Shown here in pieces: positions 47,826 through 58,166 of a stretch of DNA of 64,000 nt (its first letter is position 1; every line of letters begins with the position of its first letter). The DNA is taken from contig OZ020267.1 in assembly GCA_963971225.1 (NCBI GenBank), positions 100,917,536 through 100,981,535 of the forward strand. The letters run 5' to 3'. Under the pieces are notes generated by a model. That model made no database searches. It was not told the origin of the DNA and saw only the letters and a list, made by a program, of their open reading frames with translations. The position numbers and the translations under genes are program-made. The stretch comes from Melieria omissa (lineage: Eukaryota; Arthropoda; Insecta; Diptera; Ulidiidae).

Positions 47826-50800
47826 TTAAAGATACTTATAATTAGATAACAAAGTACAAAATACGCTTAAAGGTAATGCGAGATCAATATCCAAAGAATT
47901 TGAGAGGCTATTGAATTCAATTAGAACTCTTGTAATAGGAGCATTTTTGGCATAATTGGTCTTGTTAAAGCCAACATTAAAAAGATCAGACCGCCGCACA
48001 GTGCTTCGAGAGTGGACAAAAATAAGAAAAAAATTATCGCGGATTTTGACAAAAATAGTATCACGTTAAAGGTAATTGTTTAATTAAGCTGGATCCGAAA
48101 TACTTTATCGAAAAATTGTCGAGATTAGGAGATATAGCTTGTCAAAGTCGGATATATTTTTACAAAAATTTATGAAGGGGAAAAATGAAATTTAGGTGCT
48201 TGTATAAAAAAATGGTAGAAAATGTGTTGTTGTAGATAGGCTTCCAATTTATTTTAATATTAAAACTTAATTGATAGGAGCGAGACCACTGATCCGTTTT
48301 TTTTATTTAACATAAATAATTTTTTTTGTACGAATTTTCAAAAATGAATGTTTTTTAACCCATGAAAATTAAAAAGAACCAAATTTAGATAGGCAATTAA
48401 AATCGAATGGCGTGTGCTGGCGTAAATCCTGTTTGTAACCCTTTTTGGATGGACTTTCTTCTCTTAAATCCGTAAAAAAAATTCTGCGTCTTTTTGCGTC
48501 TTTGGAAAATAATTCATTTTTTCGAAATTACTAATGTTGATTTTTGTATAGAAATCGCTTGAGTTAAAATTGCGATTAAAATGTTTAACTAAGGCGAATT
48601 ATGAATGTTTTTTAGAAAAATAGGTTTGGTACGCATATTTAACCCATTATGAGCCATATAATTAAAATTTTTTCATTATTATGAAATTTGTTAGCTAAAA
48701 TGTGATTTAACGCTAATATATTCTAAAAAAAGAGGAATGTATAACTTTGAAGAAGGTCCAATTTTGAAGAATAAGTTTTATAATAGTCTCGCCGTTATAG
48801 GTTGAGCTGCATTGCATATTCACCTGCCTCATCTCCATGTTAAGCTCTACGAATATCAAATAAACAAAAACTAAATCTTTTTAGCAACTTTACCGCCCTC
48901 TTTCTACCCTTTAAATGTCGAATTTAGAAAAACGCTAAAATATGGATTTTGTTATTGCTTTTTTAGTATAAATGTACATAATTTTTAAACAATCCGACCA
49001 AAAAACGATGTCCGTCCATATAAGCTTCACCACCCCCTTTCCGCCCTTTCAAGGTCGACGTTTTTGAAATCGCTTCTTTTTAAGGGTTGACTTTCTAAAA
49101 TACACCTTTTGACCAAATTTCATCATAATAGCTCCAGCGGTTTGGGCTCTGTGATGATAAGATAATATATAACCATATATATTCGATTTTTTTTTAACTA
49201 TATATTTTTTTTGGAAACAAACACAAATTTTGAAGTCAGCAGCCCAAAATGACTTAGGCTCCAAATTTTCAGCGAATTTCACGTACTCCTTCTATTTTTG
49301 CCGCAATTTTGTATGGAGTCGAAGCACTGTGCGCCGTAGAGATCTGGCAGGAATATTAAAATTAATTTTTTCCAGAAGAGACGAGCAGTCAATAAGTCCA
49401 TTCACGATATTATATAAAAATTTTAATGAGAGAAAAGATCTTCTATTAAGTAGCGATTTCAAGTTTAGAAGCTGACAACGTGCGTCATAGGAGGGAATAG
49501 GGTCTGCAAAATTCAGGGAACGAAGGGCAAAGCGAATAAAGACCTTCTGCACTCGTTCGAGTCGATTTATACTTAAGGCATAAAATGGCCTCCAAATTAC
49601 GGCTGCATATTCTAGCCTGGAACGAACAAAGGCGGAATAAAGTAACTTGAAAGTATAAGGGTCAGAGAAGGGAGAACAGTTGCGACGGACAAAGGCTAAC
49701 ATAGAATACGATTTGGAAATGATAGAGTCGATATGTGCAGAAAAAGAGAAGTTAGAATCGAAGAAGACACCTAGGTCTTTGATCACACTGACCGCTTTAA
49801 GCCCCGAGTTTGAAATAAAATAGGAGGCAGGAAAATAAATACGTTTTTTAGCGAAAGTCAGTTGGAAACATTTGTTGGTGTTAAGGAAGAGACGATTTCG
49901 GACACACCACTCATTTAAGATGTTAAGCTCAGATTGAAGCGCAGAAGAGTCCTCAGGGGTTCTAATCTCAGAGTAGATTTTAAGGTCGTCTGCATACAAT
50001 AGAAATTTGGAGGTTGAAAAGCATGTACAAACATCGTTAATAAAGAGCACAAATAATAGCGGACCTAAAATATTACCCTGGGGAACACCGGAGGTCGCCG
50101 TAAAAGGCCGGGAAGAGGTGTTGTCAAATGACACAACACAGAGACGTTCACTAAGATAGGATTTTAACCATTCAAGAAACACAGAATGAAAACCAAGACT
50201 AGACAGCTTGGCAAGTAAAATTTTATGAGAGACTCTATCAAATGCTTTAGAAAAGTCAGTATAAATAGTATCAATTTGTAAGCCCTTCTGAAAAGCCGAG
50301 ATGCAGTACTCAGAAAAAACCGCCAGGTTGGTCACGGTGGACCGACCAGATACAAAACCATGTTGATTTGGGATAATTATATTTTTAACCGCAAAATAAA
50401 CCTTATCTTTAATTATGGTTTCAAAAAGTTTAGAAACCGTGGATAACTTTGAGATAGGTCTATAATTTGACACATCATTTTTGTTACCACTTTTGAAAAT
50501 TGGAGTAATTGAGGCTTTTTTCCAGTCTTCGATAAATACTCCAGATATAAGAGACTTATTGAAGATAATTTTCAAAGGTTCCACAAGGGAAGGACAGTTT
50601 TTTAGCAGGACAGAGGAGAGACCATCAATATCAGTTTGCGACGAAAGCTTTACATCGCGAATACCCTTTGCTACATCGTCTGAAGATAACACCAACGAGC
50701 CAAAGTCAAGAGATGCATTAGTATTGATGGACTCATTGACTTCGAACGCGTCATCAGTAACAAAATTAGAACGAAAAAATTCTGCGAAGAGGTTTGCAGC

Positions 50801-51033
50801 ATCCTCCAATGAGTCAGCTGATTTCCCTAAAAGGGAAACAGAGGATGGAATATTGGAGCACGTTTTTTTAGATTTAATAAAGCTCCAAAAATTCTTTGGA
50901 TTGCGTTTAATATTTCGTTCGAAACTCTGTATGTAATTATTATATAATATTTCATCCAGGTTTCTGAATTCATTAAGGTATTGAAGATATTTGTCATAGA
51001 AAACAAGGTTCTTTGTTAGTTTAAACTTTTTGT
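47826..51033 (-). pseudogene. Non-LTR reverse transcriptase, split by a DNA element
   Basis: The open part (about 580 codons from 51033 to 49332) starts in the linker (KKFKLTKNLVFYDKYL, NPKNFWSFIK). It then shows the RT blocks: KNDVSNYRPISKLSTVSKLF, NQHGFVSGRSTVTNL, DFSKAFDRVSHKILLAKL, SGVPQGNILGPLLFVLFIND, the catalytic LLYADDLKIY, NTNKCFQLTF and a C-terminal region ending IPARSLRR. There the 1335-bp element interrupts. The last ~60 residues (SDLFNVGFNKTNYAKNAPIT ... LLSNYKYL, stop) lie at 48000-47826. Otherwise there are no stops, so the retrotransposon was young when hit. The clade (jockey versus CR1-type) is not settled. Confidence 0.92.
47997..49331. mobile_element. 1335-bp non-autonomous DNA element with Transib/RSS-like ends
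   Basis: The ends are 13-bp perfect inverted repeats, CACAGTGCTTCGA, at 47997-48009 and 49319-49331. CGCCG at 47992-47996 and 49332-49336 is a 5-bp target duplication; collapsing it restores the host RT frame (IPARSLRR|SDLFNVGF). At the left end CACAGTG is followed by a 12-bp spacer and ACAAAAATA (48016-48024). At the right end, CACAGTG is followed by 12 bp and ACAAAATTG (49312-49304, reverse). This layout and the GC-rich 5-bp duplication match Transib transposons, the relatives of RAG. The interior is AT-rich and has no transposase that I can recognise. Family assignment is inference. Confidence 0.8.
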
Positions 51034-51524
51034 GGAACTTAACGTCGTTAGATCTTAAACGACATCGAATCGTCTCTTTTGATATTTGAACACCACTTTT
51101 CTCTTAAACTGCTTTATCTTTACGCAACAATAAGCCCGGCTTCGTCGATTTTCTTGTCCTGTTTGGAGAGGTATTTTTTTCAAGGTCCCGCCCAGCCAAA
51201 TCGTCGACATTTTTTGCTTCCATATACCGATTCGTCCAACTCGTTACGAATGATTTCGACTTCCTCATATATTTTTCTGCAGCTAAACTTGATATTTACG
51301 GCCCTCTAGGGTGTAAACAAAGTAATATTGTTTCAAGTGCCTCCTCTCACGTGGAACTCATCTGGTTAAAACACCGTGTACTTTGTAATTGTTTCACGAA
51401 ACTGACAATTTTTTGCAATGCGTATTACAAAAATGATCAGGCTACTTAGGTGCATTCAAATTTTTTTGATAACGGTACTCTAAGTGAAAATTTGGTGGAT
51501 CACGCTTCTACTGGACAGACTGTA

Positions 51525-52210
51525 TCTGCAACTGTATTCGTATCGGGACTTGGAATAACCCCCCCCTAACATTAAAAAGAGATGTTACAATATTTATATG
51601 TATCAATTTCATACAATTTTTATTCCTCAAGACGAAATTGCAAATGATTGTAACAGTGTCAGCGATCACTCCGTGTCTTGGTCCCTACTCGACTATGATG
51701 AATCCAGTTGAAACAATATGGTCCAAAATTAAATCCTATGTGAAATCACATATGCGAGTACCAGAAGTTCGCAGACGAGGAGTGACTGAGCAGCGTCTCA
51801 CGTACCTGGAAGCCCTGATTTATGAAGCGAAAGAAACCATAACTGGTGGATACTGTTCTCGTGCCGTGCAGCACACAACAACATTTCACGCCGCTGCAAT
51901 TGCATTTGATGATATCGCATCTTAGTGTATTTAGCGGATCCTTAGTGGATTTTTGGGAGATTTTTGGTTCGCAAAGTATGATGTATTGGGAACACTGGCA
52001 AATATTTGGCAACTATTTAAAAAAAAAGAACCCTATTGTGTTAAAAATTTTTAAGCTTGCAAAATGTAAGCTCGTTCTATCTCGCTCTCACTTGTTGCTG
52101 TCACAATGAAATCCCGCCCACAATGACACTTTTTGTTTAATTCATTTGTTATATGTTTTGTTTTTGTTAAGTTTTTATTGTTAAGCTGAAGAGGAATAAA
52201 AAAGACTGTA
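51525..52210. other. Spacer holding a transposase relic
   Basis: Apart from the transposase fragment at 51638-51925, only AT-rich DNA. Confidence 0.4.
51638..51925 (+). pseudogene. C-terminal fragment of an IS630/Tc1-type DDE transposase
   Basis: LGPYSTMMNPVETIWSKIKS followed by YVKSH, RRGVTEQRLTYLEALIYEA and a C-terminal tail is the last part of a DDE_3-type transposase: the LGPYSPMLNPIE motif with the catalytic glutamate. The catalytic aspartates are missing because the upstream part is absent. No TIR found. It is a different family from its neighbours. Confidence 0.7.
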
Positions 52211-52214
52211 TTAA

Positions 52215-52967
52215 GGGGAGGTTCTCCTCTTTTTTTTTCAAAAAATCAATTTTTTTTTTTTGGTGAAATGAAAGGTATGAATGTCGAGAATATGTGTGCA
52301 AAAGGATTTTTCGATCCGCAGCATATTTATCGCATAGGAGCGTCTCTGATGCGTCGAACTTTCGCGCGCGGAGGAACGCTCTGGTGCTATTTTACTGCGC
52401 GGCCAAAGATGTTTACGCGTTTATCTCAAAACCATTTTTTTCATCCTAACGTCAAGCGTAACTCATGATCTACTTATCCGAGTTACTTCATCTATAGCAT
52501 TTCTTAAAGGGTATGATTTTTTATATGACTTATACCTAAAACAAATATAAACAAATGTGTAATAATAGTCTTTTAACAAAAGAAAAGTCGAAAAAAAGAT
52601 GGTAAAAATTGAACTTTTTCTATGATTATGCATAAATTAGATGATTTTTTATAAAAATTATTCAAAAATAGGTATAAGTCATAGGGAATTTAATATTCTT
52701 TACTATAAAAAAAAAATTTTTGATTTCAGTTCACTACAAGTGGCTACAGCCTTGACGTTTCCGAACAATGTCTCGCTTGCAGAGGTTGACAAGACCCGCC
52801 ATTTTTGGGCCGCCATATTGGATTTTGTAAAAAAAAAATTTTGTCTTGTATTTTAGAAAGATGGCTTAATAAATCATCAAAACCGTCTATTCGTGAGTCG
52901 TTTCATTATCCGACAGTAAATGAAAGAATTTCGCTTTATTTTCGGCCGAAAAGAGGAGAACCTCCCC
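52215..52967. mobile_element. 753-bp MITE with TTAA target duplication
   Basis: Inverted ends GGGGAGGTTCTCCTCTTTT at 52215-52233 and its reverse at 52949-52967, flanked by TTAA at 52211-52214 and 52968-52971. TTAA duplications are typical of piggyBac-type elements. No transposase inside; the open frames are short. Confidence 0.85.
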
Positions 52968-52971
52968 TTAA

Positions 52972-53756
52972 GAAAATTATATGTTTATATTTTAATTTTT
53001 ATGAGAAGTTTTATTTCTTTAAAATGACGCAAATTATAAAAAAAATTTAGGAGATTTTTTTTATCTTAAATTCTTTTTCCTAAAAATTCTCCTAAAAGGC
53101 CAAGAATCTCCTAAATCTAAGAGAAAGTCTCCTCCATCTGGCAACACTGCAGTGTATGTATTGCACTGCTTTTGGCAAGGCGGTTGGCTCATTCGTTGTT
53201 TTCGCTGTTTTGTTTATCCTGGCATCCAGTGTAGCTCTATAGAGTTATGGCCTTCGAGCTCATTCAGAAAACCACGGCAATCCTAGGGCCACCTAACGAA
53301 AGGTCAGAACCACACCTTTCGTATAAGGTCATTCGAAAATTATCTCCAATTCAAAACAATACAAGGATTTCAATTATATAATATGTCCTGGACATGAGTG
53401 CCTCTGTTAGCAAATATTGAAACTTGGGTTTCTATTTTTTTATCTATCTTTAAAACACACCTTTGTAAAAAAATACATATTTATAAAATACTACATTAAT
53501 ACTTAAACAGGTATGTGGCCGAAAGGAGCGTTTACCAGTAACAGCCGTCATCAACTGCTCGCTCCACGCCTTCTTCAGTTAGCGATATCAAAAGATTACA
53601 GCGCTTCATTCACTTCGATGCTTCGAATAGTTATTCAACCACAATATTGGAATTTCACTTTCGATATATTTTTGTTTATGAAGTCCATTACTTTTGTTTT
53701 AAAAAACGAATATCTGGAACAATTTTCTTCTATTGATTTGGATAATATTAAATAAA
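52972..53756. other. AT-rich spacer with shared dispersed repeat
   Basis: 53001-53150 (TGAGAAGTT...AATTATAAAAAAAATT...CTGGCAACACTGCAG) resembles 14285-14420. Nothing coding is supported. Confidence 0.35.
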
Positions 53757-54246
53757 GAGCCTATTTACACGAGGGCTTTTCCCCCTGCGTTAAAAGTCAT
53801 GCGTGACGAGTTTGTTGGCGAGAAGTGGTGAGAAGTCAGCGGGGTAGGCAAACACGCACGGTCAGCGAATTCCAGGGGTTTTTTTGACGTTTGCTTTGCT
53901 CTTTTTCGCACTTTTCTTTAAATTTCAAACCGGCCGGACGCTTTGCTAACAATTATATTTACATCTTCCCTATTATTTAAATTTGAGCAGTTAATAGCCA
54001 TTTCAGTGACTTCGAAAATATTTTCAATAATTTCTTCTTTGTTTAAAGCCATTTTTCTTTTAATAATGAGAATATCAAAAGCTACGCGAAAATGTGAATG
54101 AAGGAAAATTGGCCGCTTAAACGTCCAAAAAGCCAAGCAAAGTTGCAAGTAAAAAGTCTTCATGTAAATGCATGAAGATTTACGCAGCAACTTCAAAAGA
54201 GAGTTGCAAAAAACGCAGGGGGAAAAAGCCTTCGTGTAAATAGGCT
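53757..54246. mobile_element. 490-bp MITE with 35-bp inverted ends
   Basis: Left end GAGCCTATTTACACGAGGGC... at 53757-53790 and right end 54212-54246 are inverted repeats with one mismatch and one 1-bp gap. Both borders show AAA. On the minus strand a 44-codon stretch from MALNKEEIIENIFEVTEMAI (ATG near 54051) is open; it may be a leftover of a parental gene. Superfamily uncertain, possibly PIF/Harbinger. Confidence 0.82.
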
Positions 54247-54339
54247 CAAAGGAGTTACTATCGTACTTGATTAAAATAGTTACATCTTAACACTGGCTTT
54301 GTATTGTTTGCGTTGATTCGAGGCATTGTGTAAACTAAA

Positions 54340-55065
54340 TTTAATAAAAATAGTGGAGAATAAGTATCCATGAAACCTCATTGCATGACCAAAAAGTGAC
54401 TGCTTCCGTCAGCTTTTGCGCCAAAACCATTAATCGTCAATCGATGGGAATCGATATCGTTGGATGTTGGCTAATTATGTCTGCCCACAAAAGATCTGGA
54501 CGATTACTGGTTTTAACAAGACAGTGTGCCATGTCAAACTGCAAATCAAACAATGCAATTTCTGTAACAAAAATTCCCTGAACATGTTCTTTTTGACTAA
54601 GCTGGCCATAACAACTCGTTACCGGGTTAAGACTTTCCCCAGGCACCTCTGCTTTGCAAACATCTCCTCCAGGTTATCAAACCAAGAGATGGAAGGGCGT
54701 TTTCAACTTGGTCCTTTCACAGGAGATACGGCCTCCCTTTTCGTCGTCGGCACCCAACTACCGCATTGAACCACTTTTTGACCTGAGCTTCATCGTGGAT
54801 ATGTGGTGTCGAGAAATGGCAACATTGACTGGCCAACCAAATCTCCGGATTTGACCCCTTTGGACTTCTTTTTGTGTGGAGTTATTTGAGCAAAGTGAAC
54901 GTAAGCAAGCCTCAGATCATTGACAACTTCATGGCAATCATTCATGCCGAATTGCTATACTATACCAACACAGATGCTCAAAAATGCCATGGAAAACGCA
55001 ACGAAAAGGTCAACTTTTACTTTGGTCAATAAAAGCGGCCACTTGATTGATGTTGTATTTTAAAA
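54340..55065 (+). pseudogene. Dead Tc1/mariner-like transposase (same type as the 45-kb HTH element)
   Basis: Fragments in order: DLDDYWF, stop, QDSVPCQTANQTMQFL, stop, QKFPEHVLFD, then a scrambled middle, GNIDWPTKSPDLTPLDFFLCG at about 54822-54880, SKVNVSKPQIIDNFMA and a C-terminal DVVF-type end near 55060. The pattern WFQQD..CHTA and WPxxSPDLTPLDFFLWG is that of insect DUF4817-type transposases. Several stops are TAA where the family has CAA (Gln). No TIRs seen. Confidence 0.8.
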
Positions 55066-56816
55066 GATAACTAATCCAATTATATTAATTATAAAGGATC
55101 ACATTAAATGAAAATACCTCATATATGGAAATCGGTTGCTCACAAACCCACATAAAAGATTACCCACTCTGTACTAATACAAATTTTTAAAAATTTGCAT
55201 AATGTTACTTGTCCACTTTAAAACGCTCATAAATTCTTATACACAATGCGCTCAAACAAAAAAAACAAAATTGCACATTTTCTTGTAACTCGGTTTTGAA
55301 AGTAAATGTCCTAATACCACAATTAAGGAGACATCAAAAGCAAAGCACCAAATATTATGCTTACCCGAAGGATATTCGCAACCAAAACATTCGGTAGCCG
55401 CTTACAACGACCATACTTGTACAACTGCAACAATTCACATCGTCAATATTTTATGATAACTTCTGCAACATTCAAGCACTGCACGACAACGACGGTCCAT
55501 TGTTCTATGCGGTGAGCCGAAGAAAAAAGGAATTCATACGTCAGGACAATGCAAGCTGTTCCTTGGCATTTCTTAGACATCAGAGACCACAACCAAATGC
55601 CTAACGGTCGCATGACAGAATACCCAAATGAAATGAGAAACACGAGTACAGATGCAAAGAAGGAGTATCGAAGCGTTGCTGCAAAAAGGATAATCAGCCA
55701 ACACAATACGTCGGCAATTACGCTAAGCGGATGAGAGATACGTTTGGCTCTGCCTGTGGCAACACTCTTTGCAATGGCGTGGAAAGTACGAGTAGTATAA
55801 AAATTAAATAAAAAATACATTTTTTCTATTTTCAGTGAAAAAATACTTAAGACGCTTTGGCACAAAGATGACGAATAGCCAACGGCCAGCCAGCGCTGCC
55901 AATGTTTATGTCTGTGCAAAAGGATATCTAATCCTTGCGCGCCAGTAAAATAAACAAAATTGCGACAGGCGTACAAGTAACAAGCTGAAGCCGGCTGTGA
56001 GGCGATCTGTGTGCGATATGACGTGATGTGATGTGTTGATGTGATGAAGTGAGATGTGTGGCTTATGTGCGCTCGTCCGTCTTGGCACAATTTCCATGCT
56101 CCGGTGCGGTGCATGGCTCGAATCGCAAGTGTCGCTTGCATCGTCGAACCGTTTTGACAGGCCATCGAGAGCGGCAACTGCTGGCGGCTTTATGCAAAAT
56201 ATTTTATTTTATGTAGCTACACACGTCGACACGTATCCTTTGCTTGAATTTATTGTTATGGCAATGTTTTGCTTGCTTGCTTTATGTTTTTTCTCAGCAA
56301 TTTCAAGGAAATGCTCCTTCACTCCTTTTTCAGGGGATCAATGGTCAAAGCGATTGTTATGTTTGCGGTATTTGGTGCTAATAGAAAATTCTTAGGAACA
56401 TTTTCTACATGTAAATCATTGTAATATGCATGAAAGACGATTGGAGGTCAATAAAGCAGAAAGAGAAAATGACATTGCAAAAAACATTTGCTCACAATGG
56501 GAAAAATTCACATGACGCACATTGAAGTATTATTCGTATTTTCAATCATTTATTTAAAGGTTTGTAAAATAGAAATTACTTGTAAATATAAAATTAAATC
56601 GAAAAATGGTGCTAAAGGTTTAGAAGTTTAGGAACCGCATTAAAAATCAAAGACAAAGGCTAAGACCAAATAATACTTTTTTATACGCAACCTACAAGGT
56701 GTGTTCCAAAGTAAAATATACTTTTAAAAAATACATTTCTAAAGGGTCTTTCAAAAAGCGCGCTTAAAAATTGCTGGGTTAAAGCAAGTGACATTTGTGA
56801 AAGGTCGTAGCCGCAT
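55066..56816. other. Spacer with one long open frame of doubtful meaning
   Basis: On the minus strand a frame of 240 codons runs from an ATG at 56165 to 55443. Its N-terminal part is translated simple sequence (His/Thr/Ser-rich). Its later part has two hydrophobic stretches (LLCWLIILFAATLRY-like and SFFASVLVFLISFGY). I recognise no family and see no gene signals, so it is not called a gene. Confidence 0.3.
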
Positions 56817-57226
56817 AACTGTGAAACCTAAATTGGAGCGTTGAGCGTTGCGTTTTCTGACGCAACGCTCTCGCTCAGTGCGGCATACCGAAATTGAAGC
56901 GTTGCGTTGGGATTGTCAAAATCATGAAATGAAAACAAATGACAAAAAATCTGTTTAGTTGGCAAAAAACAAAAAATTATTATTATTTTGCAAAACTAAG
57001 CTCTTATTTGTATAAATTCCTCAAAATTTAAATCAAATCAAATATAAATTACAGGCGCTTTTGTTAGTCGCAGCCAACTTCAACCGCTAACGCCTTGTCA
57101 AAATTGGAAATTCGGATAGCTCAGCGTCAGAGCGTTTCAACTGCGGTTTGCCCCATACAATTTGTATGGGCATGAAGTAATTTTGACAGTTGCTTGCCGC
57201 TAACGCTCCAATTTAGGTTTGACTGT
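56817..57226. mobile_element. About 410-bp MITE, Tc1/mariner type
   Basis: AAACCTAAATTGGAGCGTT at 56824-56842 is repeated in inverted orientation at 57202-57220. The outer bases read like CAGTC, and TA lies at or next to both borders. Inside is a second small hairpin of GCGTTGCGTT type. No coding capacity. Confidence 0.72.
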
Positions 57227-57608
57227 AAGGAGGGCAAAGTGCCTCCAAGCCAATTTAGATTGAACATTTTTTTTAATATTACTTTTGATATACATAAGTA
57301 ACAATTTTCCAAAGGTTTAGTTTTCAATGTTGATCCCCGACATGGGAGAATTAATTTAATAAATAAAAACCAAATTAACAACTTTCAATTAACTTTAATA
57401 ACTAATTATTAGATTTGGATATATATATAATATCAACCTTTTTTCTGCCGAGGTTATCATCAGCAGTCAAACTAAGTCAAGGAATCTTAAGAACTTGGAC
57501 CTTCTAAAATTCACTTTCTATGATGAATGAAAATTTGAATTTTTTTAAATTAAATTAAATTTTTTATTTTTTAGATTATGTTCGGCATACAGTCGCCATT
57601 ATTGTTTT

Positions 57609-58166
57609 GTGATTTAATATTTTGTTCGAATTTTTTTATTATATAAAAAATCACTACATCAGAAGATACCCTAAAAAAATAACAAATTGTAATTATTTTT
57701 TTCTATTAACGTTAACTTCAGCTAAGGAATCTCCATCAAGTCAAAGCATCTTGAGAAATTCTACCTTCTAGAATTCACTATCTTGGCTCCCTTCATATCC
57801 ATCCATCCATCCATTGATCCATCTAAGTCAAGAAATGCTCCTTTTCATAATACAATGGTATCAATACCTGTTCTAGTTTTCTATTTCTTGATTTTTCTGT
57901 GATTTAATATTTTGTTCGAATTTTTTTATTATATAAAAAATCACTATATCAGGAACATAACCTAAAAAAATAACAAATTGTAATTATGTTTTTCTATTAA
58001 CGTTAACTTCAGCTAAAGAATCTCTGTCAAGTCAAGGCATCTTGAAATTTCGACCTTCTAGAATTCACTATCTTGGCTCCCTTCATATCCATCCATCCAT
58101 CCATTGATCCATCTAAGTTAAGAAATGCTCTGTTTCATAATGCAATGGTATCAATACCTGTTCTAG
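57609..58166. repeat. Direct tandem duplication, 290-bp period
   Basis: GTGATTTAATATTTTGTTCG starts both copies, at 57609 and 57899. The second copy runs to about 58166, with only a few differences. Each contains an ATCC microsatellite (ATCCATCCATCCATCCATTG). Confidence 0.92.

Larger units (their letters stand above)
47722..51033 (-). mobile_element. 5'-truncated non-LTR retrotransposon (jockey/CR1-like), itself interrupted
   Basis: Lies on the minus strand. Its 3' end is a run of AAAT repeats (47722-47755). Its 5' end is cut inside the endonuclease-RT linker. The target site shows at most a 2-bp duplication (GG at 47720-47721 and 51034-51035). Removing the nested element and its 5-bp duplication leaves 1972 bp. 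The Tc1 frame rejoins precisely across the insertion point. Confidence 0.9.
47046..51268 (-). pseudogene. Tc1-like transposase, split by retrotransposon insertion
   Basis: Reading the minus strand: MRKSKSFVTSWTNRYMEAKN...DDLAGRD near 51268-51200, a stop, SGVQISKETIRCRLRSNDVK at about 51103-51040. The frame resumes exactly at 47719 with SSLKKLMLSSSHVQKRLAWA, a stop (in place of Trp), FTDES, KVHVWGCFSEKGFGRLFV, IIQEDDDPKHRSR and WPSHSPDANPIENVYG. A TAG then interrupts the C-terminal MGRRFEAIIANGDDYTCY. The DD34E-type triad positions (TDES, EDDDPKH, NPIEN) are visible. At least three nonsense changes plus the insertion make it inactive. Confidence 0.9.
46955..51522 (-). mobile_element. Tc1-like element, interrupted by a retrotransposon
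   Basis: TIRs of 25 bp with one mismatch: CAGTCTGTCCAGCAGAAGCG... at 46955-46979 and its inverse at 51498-51522. TA target duplication at 46953-46954 and 51523-51524. Removing the retrotransposon (47722-51033) and its 2-bp duplication leaves 1254 bp, a normal compact Tc1-like length. Confidence 0.93.

Noticed and set aside
55443..56165. 240-codon open frame on the minus strand
   Set aside because: The N-terminal part is translated simple repeats, no family match is recognised, there is no supporting gene signal, and hydrophobic stretches arise easily from T-rich DNA.
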